A DNA stretch of 37,151 nucleotides from Nemertoderma westbladi (GCA_032718475.1 JAUCBJ010003818.1:1-37151), one strand, 5' to 3'. Positions 11,293 through 22,191 are shown, numbered from the stretch's first letter. Translations and numbers: made by a program. Notes: a model not told the origin generated them from the sequence alone.

Positions 11293-14200
11293 CTGTAAAA
11301 TATTGTAAAATTAAACGAATTAGTTGCGGTGGGGAACTCAGGTTTACGTAAATCCAATCTCGGTCTCAGTAATTATTCTCGGAAATTACACGATAATTGA
11401 TCTTATGAATATATCAATAAATTAATTATTGAGGGATGGAGTGACGGTGAAATAAATATATATAAAGTAATAGAACAGTGTGTTATTTATCTCCATAACG
11501 AAAAATATCACCCGACCCTATTGGGGTTCGAACCCGGAACCGAATAACGCTGTACTTTCTTTGAGTGATTGAAAAAAGGCCAACATTATGATATCCAACA
11601 CTCTATAATGAATAAATACATGGTTCATCCGTCCTGGTAGCTCAGTTGCCATAGACAGACACACACACCCGGATGATAATAACCGGAAGTTAGATACCTA
11701 GGTAACGGGTTCGAATCCAAATAGGGTCGGCTGATATTTTTCGCTATGCATTATCATACTGTTATATTACTTGAATCGTGGCTTAAAAAGGTGGCTTCGT
11801 GGCTTACTCTACACTCAGTATTACTGCGCCATGTTACCTTGCAGCAAGATGTTTGACATTCTCTAATTAAATTCAATTAAATTTTAATATTGATTGATAT
11901 AAATTATTTTTACTCACGGAAATAGCCTGAGACAAGGAAACTTTGTATAGCCGCTGGTATTCCTGTTTCACTAAACCCAAATCCACTTCACACCGACTAA
12001 CGACAATCCGAGACAACGAGTCTTCATCGGTCCCCATTCCCTTCATGGACGCATGGAGGCGCTCCGCAAAGAATTTGGGAGTATTTCGTGCCATTTTAAC
12101 TACAAAAAACGGTCGGCGTATAAAATAAAGATATGTTTTACATTTTTGTGTTGAAAATTATAAGAAAATGATATCCAATACAAACAAAATACAATTTCAA
12201 ATAGATTGCGCAGGAGCCGGGCGCTTTAATCAACTTTCGTAAAATAGAAGGGATAACCTGTAGGCTGAAGAAAAGCACACGCTACAGGTGGTTACTGGTA
12301 AGGTACCGGTAACGGTATAATTTACGATTTCTAACTAATAAAAAAAATTTGAAAATAAAACGACATATTCGATTCACATAACGTACGTCCGTATTTCACT
12401 CTCAGGCTCTCGTTTCATATTTCACTCACACTTGTTTACGCTCGTTCGTGGGAATATCCCCACTAGCTAGATCCGGCATAAAATACAGTAACTACTTTAT
12501 TTAAATCGAATATTAGTTCTTGAATTTAATTTAATTGAATATTATTACTTGAAGAAAGATATTTATTTTTGTAAACATTATTTTTATTTTGCTATTTGCA
12601 GGGTCACCCACTGCTAAGTGGTAAATATCCTACTAGCTAGGTCCCCACCACTCACTCACTGCTAACATCCCGTTAGCTAGGTCCCCACCACTCACCCACT
12701 GCTAACATCCCGTTAGCTAGGTCCCCACCACTCACTCACTGCTAACATCCCGTTAGCTAGGTCCCCACCACTCACCCACTGCTAACATCGCGTTAGCTAG
12801 GTCCCCACCACTCACCCACTGCTAACATCCCGTTAGCTAGGTCCCCACCACTCACTCACTGCTAACATCCCGTTAGCTAGGTCCCCACCACTCACCCACT
12901 GCTAACATCCCGTTAGCTAGGTCCCCACCACTCACCCACTGCTAACATCCCGTTAGCTAGGTCCCCACCACTCACTCACTGCTAACATCCCGTTAGCTAG
13001 GTCCCCACCACTCACCCACTGCTAACATCCCGTTAGCTAGGTCCCCACCACTCACCCACTGCTAACATTCCGTTAGCTAGGTCCCCACCACTCACTCACT
13101 GCTAACATCCCGTTAGCTAGGTCCCCATCACTCACCCACTGCTACATCCCATTAGCTAGGTCCCCACCACTCACCCACTGCTAACATCCCGCTAGCTATG
13201 TCCCCACCACTCACCCACTGCTACATCCCATTAGATAGGTCCCCACCAATCACCCACTGCTAACATCCCGTTAGCTAGGTCCCCACCACTCACCCACTGC
13301 TAACATCCCGTTAGCTAGGTCCCCACCACTCACCCACTGCTACCATCCCGTTAGCTAGGTCCCCACCACTCACCCACTGCTAACATCCCGTTAGCTAGGT
13401 CCCCACCACTCACCCACTGCTAACATCCCGTTAGCTAGGTCCCCACCACTCACCCACTGCTAACATCCCGTTAGCTAGGTCCCCACCACTCACCCACTGC
13501 TAACATCCCGTTAGCTATGTCCCCACCACTCACTCACTGCTAACATCCCGTTAGCTAGGTCCCCACCACTCACCCACTGCTAACATCCCGCTAGCTATGT
13601 CCCCACCACTCACCCACTGCTACATCCCATTAGCTAGGTCCCCACCAATCACCCACTGCTAACATCCTGTTAGATAGGTCACCACCACTCACCCACTGCT
13701 AACATCCCGCTAGCTAGGTCCCCACCACTCACTCACTGCTAACATCCCGTTAGCTAGGTCCCCACCACTCACCCACTGCTAACATCCCGTTAGCTAGGTC
13801 CCCACCACTCACCCACTGCTAACATCCCGTTAGCTAGGTCCCCACCACTCACCCACTGCTAACATCCCGTTAGCTAGGTCCCCACCAATCACCCACTGCT
13901 AACATCCTGTTAGATAGGTCACCACCACTCACCCACTGCTAACATCCCGTTAGCTAGGTCCCCACCACTCACCCACTGCTAACATCCCGTTAGCTAGGTC
14001 CCCACCACTCACCCACTGCTAACATCCCGCTAGCTAGGTACCCACCACTCACCCACGGCTAACATCCCGCTAGCTAGGTCCCCACAACTCACCCACGGCT
14101 AACATCCCGCTAGCTAGGTCCCTACCACTCACCCACTGGTAACATCCCGTTAGCTAGGTCCCCACCACTCACCCACTGCTAACATCCCGTTAGCTAGGTT

Positions 14201-17200
14201 CCCACCACTCACCCACTGCTAACATCCCGCTAGCTAGGTACACACCACTCACCCACTGCTAACATCCCATTAGCTAGGTACCCACAACTCACCCACGGCT
14301 AACATCCCGCTAGCTAGGTCCCTACCACTCACCCACTGCTAACATCCCGTTAGCTAGGTCCCCACCACTCACCCACTGCTAACATCCCGTTAGCTAGGTT
14401 CCCACCACTCACCCACTGCTAACATCCCGCTAGCTAGGTACACACCACTCACCCACTGCTAACATCCCATTAGCTAGGTCCCCACCACTCACCCACTGCT
14501 AACATCCCGCTAGCTAGGTACACACCACTCACCCACTGCTAACATCCCGCTAGCTAGGTACACACCACTCACCCACTGCTAACATCCCGTTAGCTAGGTC
14601 CCCACCACTCACCCACTGCTAACATCCCGTTAGCTAGGTCCCCACCACTCACCCACTGCTAACATCCCGTTAGCTAGGTCCCCACCACTCACCCACTGCT
14701 AACATCCCGTTAGCTAGGTCCCCACCACTCACCCACTGCTAACATCCCGTTAGCTAGGTCCCCACCACTCACCCACTGCTAACATCCCGTTAGCTAGGTC
14801 CCCACCACTCACTCACTGCTAACATCCCGTTAGCTAGGTCCCCACCACTCACCCACTGCTAACATCCCGTTAGCTAGGTCCCCACCACTCACTCACTGCT
14901 AACATCCCGTTAGCTAGGTCCCCACCACTCACCCACTGCTAACATCGCGTTAGCTAGGTCCCCACCACTCACCCACTGCTAACATCCCGTTAGCTAGGTC
15001 CCCACCACTCACTCACTGCTAACATCCCGTTAGCTAGGTCCCCACCACTCACCCACTGCTAACATCCCGTTAGCTAGGTCCCCACCACTCACCCACTGCT
15101 AACATCCCGTTAGCTAGGTCCCCACCACTCACTCACTGCTAACATCCCGTTAGCTAGGTCCCCACCACTCACCCACTGCTAACATCCCGTTAGCTAGGTC
15201 CCCACCACTCACCCACTGCTAACATTCCGTTAGCTAGGTCCCCACCACTCACTCACTGCTAACATCCCGTTAGCTAGGTCCCCACCACTCACCCACTGCT
15301 ACATCCCATTAGCTAGGTCCCCACCACTCACCCACTGCTAACATCCCGCTAGCTATGTCCCCACCACTCACCCACTGCTACATCCCATTAGCTAGGTCCC
15401 CACCAATCACCCACTGCTAACATCCCGTTAGCTAGGTCCCCACCACTCACCCACTGCTAACATCCCGTTAGCTAGGTCCCCACCACTCACCCACTGCTAC
15501 CATCCCGTTAGCTAGGTCCCCACCACTCACCCACTGCTAACATCCCGTTAGCTAGGTCCCCACCACTCACCCACTGCTAACATCCCGTTAGCTAGGTCCC
15601 CACCACTCACCCACTGCTAACATCCCGTTAGCTAGGTCCCCACCACTCACCCACTGCTAACATCCCGTTAGCTAGGTCCCCACCACTCACTCACTGCTAA
15701 CATCCCGTTAGCTAGGTCCCCACCACTCACCCACTGCTAACATCCCGCTAGCTATGTCCCCACCACTCACCCACTGCTACATCCCATTAGCTAGGTCCCC
15801 ACCAATCACCCACTGCTAACATCCTGTTAGATAGGTCACCACCACTCACCCACTGCTAACATCCCGCTAGCTAGGTCCCCACCACTCACTCACTGCTAAC
15901 ATCCCGTTAGCTAGGTCCCCACCACTCACCCACTGCTAACATCACGTTAGCTAGGTCCCCACCACTCACCCACTGCTAACATCCCGTTAGCTAGGTCCCC
16001 ACCACTCACCCACTGCTAACATCCCGTTAGCTAGGTCCCCACCAATCACCCACTGCTAACATCCTGTTAGATAGGTCACCCCACTCACCCACTGCTAACA
16101 TCCCGTTAGCTAGGTCCCCACCACTCACCCACTGCTAACATCCCGTTAGCTAGGTCCCCACCACTCACCCACTGCGAACATCCCGCTAGCTAGGTACCCA
16201 CCACTCACCCACGGCTAACATCCCGCTAGCTAGGTCCCCACAACTCACCCACGGCTAACATCCCGCTAGCTAGGTCCCTACCACTCACCCACTGCTAACA
16301 TCCCGTTAGCTAGGTCCCCACCACTCACCCACTGCTAACATCCCGTTAGCTAGGTTCCCACCACTCACCCACTGCTAACATCCCGCTAGCTAGGTACACA
16401 CCACTCACCCACTGCTAACATCCCATTAGCTAGGTACCCACAACTCACCCACGGCTAACATCCCGCTAGCTAGGTCCCTACCACTCACCCACTGCTAACA
16501 TCCCGTTAGCTAGGTCCCCACCACTCACCCACTGCTAACATCCCGTTAGCTAGGTTCCCACCACTCACCCACTGCTAACATTCCGCTAGCTAGGTACCCA
16601 CCACTCACCCACTGCTAACATCCCATTAGCTAGGTACCCACCACTCACCCACGGCTAACATCCCGCTAGCTAGGTCCCCACCACTCACCTACTGCTAATA
16701 TCCCGTTAGCTAGGTCCCCACCACTCACCCACTGCTAACATCCCGCTAGCTAGGTCCCTACCACTCACCCACTGCTAACATCCCGTTAGCTCTACTGCTA
16801 ACATCCCGTTAGCTAGGTCCCCACCACTCACCCACTGCTAACATCCCGCTAGCTAGGTCCCTACCACTCACCCACTGCTAACATCCCGTTAGCTAGGTCC
16901 CCACCACTCACCCACTGCTAACATCCCGCTAGCTAGGTCCCTACCACTCACCCACTGCTAACATCCCGTTAGCTAGGTCCCCACCACTCACCCACTGCTA
17001 ACATCCCGTTAGCTAGGTCCCCACCACTCACCCACTGCTAACATCCCGTTAGCTAGGTCCCCACCACTCACCCACTGCTAACATCCCGTTAGCTAGGTCC
17101 CCACCACTCACCCACTGCTAACATCCCGTTAGCTAGGTCCCCACCACTCACCCACTGCTAACATCCCGTTAGCTAGGTCCCCACCACTCACCCACTGTTA

Positions 17201-20200
17201 ACATCCCGTTAGCTAGGTCCCCACCACTCACCCACTGCTAACATCCCGTTAGCTAGGTCCCCACCACTCACCCACTGCTAACATCCCGTTAGCTAGGTCC
17301 CCGCTCATCTCATTTCTAACGCTCTCCTCTATATCGCTGTTGCAAACTCTCTTGTACTCCTCGAAGGTGGCCCGTAACTGCGGGAAACTCCTACTAGCTA
17401 GAACCTGGTTGAACCGAATCTCATCCGTCCCCCATCGCTTCTCCCCCGCCTCGTATAAGGCCCGGGCGTCCGCTTGGGCCTTGGCCACGTCTACGTTGGG
17501 GTTGGTGTCTCGACCGGCAGCCAACATAGAGACCAGTAGCCGCCGGAAGTAACCTGACGTCTCGCTCTCAATGTCCTTTTCCAGGTTGCGTTTATGTTCT
17601 GAAGTAAAATTGGTATTTCGTCAAAGGTTTGTAACTTTTATACAGACTTATATAAATATTTACAAATAAAACTTAATTTATGTTTTTACTATTGTAAGTT
17701 TTAAGTAGAAATTTAATTTGATATCTATAGTTGTTAAAACCAATAAATTTATTAATTGTTTATAGGGATGTCCCGGAATCGATATTTTGATTCCGGCCGG
17801 AACCGGAACCGGAATTCAACATGCCGGAATATTCCGGCCGGAATTCCGGCCGGAACCGGAATTTTCTATAATTAGTGAAATACACTAATTGACCCATGAA
17901 ATTGTATAATTTTTTGTGAAACAGATGAATTTTTTTTAATTTCTACAGCTAAGTTTGATAATGAGATGAATCACAACCTTGGGGGGAATTAAGGTGGGTG
18001 GAGTGGAGAATGGCCTGGCCCGTTACGGCCGTCTATGGGGACGGGATGGTACTTCGGCATTGAACGACAGGGAATTCAATATAATTTTTTTTCTAAAATC
18101 GATAACCTTGGCCAAAAGGCCAAAAGGTAGGTTTTTAGCATTTAGACTCATACCTAAAAAACTAAGTTAACCAGAAACCTACGGTTTCGCGTCACTGGGT
18201 CCATTGGTGCAATATCCTGGTGTCTTTAAGGGAAAGGAGCATGTTACAGAGACATGTTATTCGAACCAAAACAATAAACGAGGCCACTAGTACATCACAT
18301 GTTACAGTTTAATTGTTGCTGCTCCTTGCTGGGAATAAATAGATTTATGGTAAGAAATGGATTTGCTGTAAATAGAAACAAAACTACTATATTATGCAGC
18401 ACCTACGACGCAGAACTGAACTAACGACAACTCGCAGGACCTGTACGTATTGAAAAAAACGTTTTATATTTATATTAGTTTTAGGTTAAAGTAGTAATTG
18501 TAATTGTGTTAATCGTTAATCTAGTTTCATTGCTAACTTTACAAGGTTAGCAATTTATTTAGCCTCCTGTAATTATCATATTATTTAATAATTAATTCAA
18601 TGTAAAATAATGTAAAAAATCAATGTAAAATAATATAAAATCAATCTAAAAAAACGCCATTTTATAAGCAAATTGTAATAATTAAATTGGAAAAACCACT
18701 CGTTAAGACCCGTGCTCCACTGGTAAGTCTTATGTAGTCTTAGTCAGAATAAATTATGGAACACATTGGTTTCAATGGGGGCGTCTCCACTGGTAAATCG
18801 TAAGTTACGACCTATGAGTCGAAAGTGATTATGTCCCATGTTCCATCTTTTGACACATGACTCATGTGTTATATCCTGAAAGATGCCTGTGATTGGTTAC
18901 TTTGGGTATAAATATGCAGTAAATGTGAGACGCATCTTATATTTTTTATCAAGTGACTTATGGCTTGTGTTACCAATGGAGCAAGGAGGCATTCATTTTG
19001 ACATTCCGACTAAGCGACTTACGACTTACCAGTGGAGCACGGGGGCCAATGATGCATTTCATAAAATATCTTCAGAAGGACAAATGGTTTAACGTAAATT
19101 AAGAGGGTTATTGTGAATTGTATATGAATACTACAGTAGGTGGTGTAACATATGGTGGGACCATTTTAGTTTGATTACCAGGTGAAATTGTTTTGGACAT
19201 GTGTTACATATACCAATCAAGACTGAATTCACTTTAATAAACAGGGTGGCTGTGAATTTTCCTTCGTTAGATAGGTTATTTAGGTTCCACCTTGGTGTAG
19301 TGGTTGCATTGATTTCCAATCTATCTGGAGGTCGTGGGTTCGATCCCCGCATGTGGGCCAAGACAGTCTTCGATTCGGCACGAATGGTTTGAAGGGGCTA
19401 ACCAGGGGGCATCCTTAAATGTTAGCTCTAACGGTCGAAGAAAATTTTATTTCTATACTTGTTTACAAGTGTTGAAAAGTATCTTAAACTAATTGGTAAT
19501 AATGTTTAAAAAATATACAAATGTTAATAATAATTTAACAAACTAATTTCAACTATCAAACTAGATATGAATCTTGCAATTCCGGTAAAATTCCGGCCGG
19601 AATTGACCCCATTCCGGCAATTACGGCCGGAACCGGAATTGGTCAAAAACCGCCGGAATTCCGACCGGAACGGAATTCCGGGACATCCCTAATTGTTTAT
19701 AATTTAAACAGAAGAGAATAATTTATAGATAGAAATTAAGCATTGTAGCATCTTGAATCGCTCGGACCACTAATACCTTACCATAAGTTTACCAGTTACC
19801 TTTAGTGTAGGCCGCTTTGATATCGACAATCTCCTCGTTTGATCGCGTGCATAGTATCTCTATAAGAGTAGACTCGTCTGTCCCCACCCCCTTCATCGCT
19901 TTGCGCAACCATCTCGCGTCTCGCACAGCGGGTGACGTCAGCAAAGACAGTATTAAACGCTCGAAATCACCACTCAGTTCCGATTTAAGAGAAGAAGACA
20001 GCTCCTAAATAACAATTATAATAACAATTGTTATTATAGGCTCTGGAGAGAGAACCTATCTGGTTTGTCATACTTCTGAAGTTAAGGATGAGCTTCACTT
20101 CCTGTGTCTGTCGGGTGCAGGACCGATTATCGCTATCTGATACTATTAGTAACTTGTCAGTAAAGTGCCAACTTAAATTATTGGATGACCAGTAGTCGGC

Positions 20201-22191
20201 TTTTATATCTGAACTATTTGTACAGCGTAAGGAATTGATTGATCTATAAGAATCTCTTATTGCAGTAATGCTCTGTATTCGTATCTCAGTAATGCTCTGT
20301 ATCCGTATCTCAGTAATGCTCTGTATTCGTATCTCAGTAATGCCCTGTATCCGTATCTCAGTAATGCTCTGTATCTGTATCTCATTAATGCTCTGTATTC
20401 TTATCTCAGTAATGCTCTGTATCCGTATCTCAGTAATGCTCTGTATCCGTATCTCAGTAATGCTCTGTATCCGTATCTCAGTAATGCTCTGTATCCGTAT
20501 CTCAGTAATGCTCTGTATCCGTATCTCAGTAATGCCCTGTATCCGTATCTCAGTAATGCTCTGTATCTGTATCTCATTAATGCTCTGTATTCGTATCTCA
20601 GTAATGCTCTGTATCCGTATCTCAGTAATGCTCTGTATTCGTATCTCAGTAATGCTCTGTATCCGTATCTCAGTAATGCTCTGTATTCGTATCTCAGTAA
20701 TGCTCTGTATCCGTATCTCAGTAATGCCCTGTATCCGTATCTCAGTAATGCTCTGTATTCGTATCTCAGTAATGCCCTGTATCCGTATCTCAGTAATGCT
20801 CTGTATCTGTATCTCATTAATGCTCTGTATTCGTATCTCAGTAATGCTCTGTATCCGTATCTCAGTAATGCTCTGTATTCGTATCTCAGTAATGCTCTGT
20901 ATCCGTATCTCAGTAATGCTCTGTATCAGTATCTCAGTAATGCTCTGTATCCGTATCTCAGTAATGCTCTGTATCCGTATCTCAGTAATGCTCTGTATCC
21001 GTATATCAGTAATGCTCTGTATTCGTATCTCAGTAATGCTCTGTATCCGTATCTCAGTAATGCTCTGTATCCGTATCTCAGTAATGCTCTGTATCCGTAT
21101 CTCAGTAATGCTCTGTATTCGTATCTCAGTAATGCTCTGTATCCGAATCTCAGTAATGCCCTGTAAACGTATCTCAGTAATGCTCTGTATCCGTATCTCA
21201 GTAATGCTCTGTATCCGTATCTCAGTAATGCTCTGTATCCGTATATCAGTAATGCTTGGTATTCTTATCTCAGTAATGCTCTGTATCTGTATCTCAGTAA
21301 TGCTCTGTATCCGTATCTCAGTAATGCTCTGTATCCGTATATCAGTAATGCTTGGTATTCTTATCTCAGTAATGCTCTGTATCTGTATCCCAGTAATGCT
21401 CTGTATCTGTATCTCAGTAATGCTCTGTATCCGTATCTCAGTAATGCTCTGTATCCGTATCTCAGTAATGCTCTGTATCCGTATATCAGTAATGCTTGGT
21501 ATTCTTATCTCAGTAATGCTCTGTATCCGTATTTCAGTAATGCTCTGTATCTGTATCCCAGTAATGCTCTGTATCTGTATCTCAGTAATGCTCTGTATCC
21601 GTATCTCAGTAATGCTTTGTATCTGTGGCTCTGTATTTCTATCATTTGTATTGATGTTAGTATCTACGTGTTATTTTTGTGTATAATATTATTTATTATT
21701 ATGTATTATGTACTTGTTAAGTCTGATAAGTCGGTTACGGCTGGGGGCTTGAGCCCATGACATTAAAATTCAATTCAATTTAAAAAATAATGACAAATGG
21801 CGCTAAACGGATATTGAAAAATAACCGTATTTACGAAAAATAATTGTACGAAAACTCCAGTTCAATGTCAACAAGCATATTTAAACGTAAAGTATCTACT
21901 GTAGTTTATCAAAATTATAATCATATAAGTAATCATAATCAATGATAATTTTTAAATGTTGCAGTTTAAACAAATTCATCAAATTCGTTATGAGAGTTAA
22001 TAATAGCTAACCTTTCCGTATCCAGTTTTATAAGCTTTGGCAATCTCTAGCCGTTGTGCCGACGACTTGGGACATATTATCTCAATTATCCCCTTACTAT
22101 CGCATCCCATTCCTTTGAATGCTTTCTTAAGTAATTCAGCATCTCTATACGAGTCGAAGTTAGTAGCTGGTCGGATTGTGGGTTCAAGTGT
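11239..22191 (-). CDS. Annexin, four-repeat core, five coding exons
   Basis: Join on the minus strand: 22191-22012, 20004-19800, 17598-17272, 12099-11918, 11292-11239. All introns are GT-AG. The exon lengths (180, 205, 327, 182, 54) sum to 948 nt, giving 315 codons and a TAG stop with no frame break, the usual size of an annexin core. Annexins bind anionic phospholipid membranes in a calcium-dependent way. Each of the four repeats keeps the type II calcium-site spacing: G-x-G-T (GMGC in repeat 1, RWGT in repeat 3), then 38 residues, then Glu. In repeat 4 that Glu comes from the last small exon, which independently supports the splice. The start codon and N-terminal tail are not in these exons, so the gene is 5'-incomplete here. 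It is clearly an annexin; the orthology group cannot be fixed without the N-terminus. Confidence 0.95.
11470..11765. mobile_element. Inverted pair of tRNA-derived SINE fragments
   Basis: The plus-strand copy starts with TAGCTCAGTTG (A box, about 11638-11648) and has GGTTCGAATCC (B box, 11708-11718), followed by a tail AATAGGGTCGGCTGATATTT. A second copy on the minus strand has GGTTCGAACCC (11535-11525) and the same tail, read toward 11490. The two copies face each other, so the tails form inverted arms of about 80-90 bp. The A-to-B spacing of the plus copy, 59 nt, is too long for a functional tRNA. The pair lies in the 625-bp last intron of the annexin gene. Confidence 0.75.
11918..12099 (-). 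CDS. Annexin exon: repeat 4
   Basis: The acceptor is GTTTTTTGTAG, then TT to complete Val, then KMARNTPKFFAERLHASM, KGMGTDEDSLSRIVVSR and LSQAIS. The donor is TCC before GTGAGT, phase 0. A Met within the exon opens a frame but is not the protein start: the preceding residues (VK) belong to the annexin consensus. A canonical calcium loop is present. Confidence 0.94.
12100..12602. other. Intron sequence beside the 40-bp array
   Basis: AT-rich intron sequence with no exon seen. Near 12450-12475 the sequence GGAATATCCCCACTAGCTAG resembles a decayed unit of the neighbouring array (compare ATATCCTACTAGCTAGGTCC at 12625). It may therefore mark an older array edge. Confidence 0.5.
12603..17304 (-). 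repeat. 40-bp minisatellite made of an annexin exon-intron junction
   Basis: About 117 head-to-tail units. On the plus strand a unit reads CCCACTGCTAACATCCCGTT followed by AGCTAGGTCCCCACCACTCA. On the gene strand the same 40 bp are 31 bases coding for GDLANGMLAV plus one G, then GTGAGTGGT, the start of the intron. The array merges with the real exon at 17272-17302 without a mismatch. Frequent variants are TCACTCACTG, CATCCCGCTAGC, TACATCCCATT and CACGGCTAAC. Each unit also holds the inverted pair GCTAAC/GTTAGC around five bases. Variants recur in the same order about 2156 bp apart, so part of the array is a higher-order duplication. Confidence 0.97.
17272..17598 (-). CDS. Annexin exon: end of repeat 2 and repeat 3
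   Basis: The acceptor is TTTTACTTCAG; the exon starts with two bases completing a Glu codon, then HKRNLEKDIESETSGYF. Repeat 3 follows, with ALYEAGEKRWGTDE, FNQVLASRSFPQLRATFEEY and ESVRNEMSGDLANGMLAV. It ends with one base (G) before GTGAGT. The next exon supplies TT, giving a Val and the family-typical LAVVK junction. The final 31 bases of this exon and the first 9 of the intron are identical to the unit of the adjoining 40-bp array. Reading on into the intron reaches a stop after seven codons. GC content is visibly higher than in the surroundings. Confidence 0.94.
18709..19043. mobile_element. Nested MITE with CCCGTGCTCCACTGGTAAGT ends
   Basis: CCCGTGCTCCACTGGTAAGTC on the left and its inverse ending in CCAGTGGAGCACGGG on the right enclose 335 bp. 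A further internal copy, TCTCCACTGGTAAATCG, is at about 18786, and a divergent inverted one is at about 18974. No ORF looks real. It sits inside the hAT element and so inserted after it, or is carried by it. Confidence 0.7.
19286..19360 (+). mobile_element. tRNA-Gly-like SINE head
   Basis: An RNA polymerase III type A box, TGGTGTAGTGG (19293-19303), and a B box, GGTTCGATCCC (19337-19347), are present at normal tRNA spacing. The segment folds as a degenerate cloverleaf. Acceptor TCCACCT (19286-19292) pairs with ATGTGGG (19351-19357) at six of seven positions, and the T stem is GTGGG/CCCGC. An anticodon loop TTTCCAA suggests TCC (Gly). The anticodon stem has a mismatch and the variable region is too long. 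It is more likely a tRNA-derived SINE or pseudo-tRNA than a working tRNA gene. Confidence 0.6.
19800..20004 (-). CDS. Annexin exon: end of repeat 1 and most of repeat 2
   Basis: Starts ELSSSLKSELSGDFERLILS, which completes repeat 1, then runs DARWLRKAMKGVGTDESTL to DIKAAYTK plus one base. The acceptor is GTTATTTAG and the donor is AAAG before GTAACT (phase 1). The loop KGVGTDE is canonical. Joined to the next exon it reads AAYTKEHKRNLEKDIESE, exactly as annexins do. Confidence 0.94.
20262..21627 (+). repeat. 24-bp minisatellite, about 57 units
   Basis: The unit is CAGTAATGCTCTGTATCCGT plus ATCT, with a C/T alternation at the CCG/TCG position and rarer variants (CATTAATG, ATGCCCTG, TGCTTGGTATTCTT). 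The period is eight codons with no stop. This makes a frame of 472 codons (MLCIRISV repeated) and an open frame on the other strand as well. It lies within an annexin intron and is not evidence for a protein. Variant TGCTTGGTATTCTT units recur in groups, showing higher-order duplication. Confidence 0.95.
21628..22011. other. Annexin intron, no other feature
   Basis: AT-rich intron sequence between the 24-bp array and the donor of the repeat-1 exon. A small AATTCAATTTAA-type duplication is at about 21770. Confidence 0.6.
22012..22191 (-). CDS. Annexin exon: repeat 1
   Basis: Sixty codons, phase 0 at both ends. It begins TLEPTIRPATNFD, then DAELLKKAFKGMGCDSKGI, and ends AKAYKTGYGK. The acceptor is a strong pyrimidine tract with CTCTTACAG; the donor is AAG before GTTAGC. 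The usual G-x-G-T-D-E is GMGCDS here, so the first calcium loop has Cys for Thr and Ser for Glu. The distal Glu, in the next exon (KSE), is kept. A preceding exon ending in phase 0 must carry the start. Confidence 0.93.

Larger units (their letters stand above)
17763..19691. mobile_element. hAT-type non-autonomous element in an annexin intron
   Basis: The ends are inverted: TAGGGATGTCCCGGAAT on the left and ATTCCGGGACATCCCTA on the right. Both are flanked by the same 8 bp, ATTGTTTA (17755-17762 and 19692-19699). An 8-bp target duplication and TAGGG-type ends are hallmarks of hAT elements. The subterminal 100 bp on each side are packed with CCGGCCGGAA-like motifs, likely transposase-binding repeats. 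No transposase frame is seen, so it would have moved using another copy's enzyme. A 335-bp MITE and a tRNA-derived SINE lie inside it. Size is 1929 bp. Confidence 0.88.

Noticed and set aside
20268-21686. 472-codon ORF of repeated MLCIRISV
   Set aside because: Wholly explained by a 24-bp minisatellite with a period divisible by three. It lies in an intron of the annexin on the other strand, and the reverse strand is open too.
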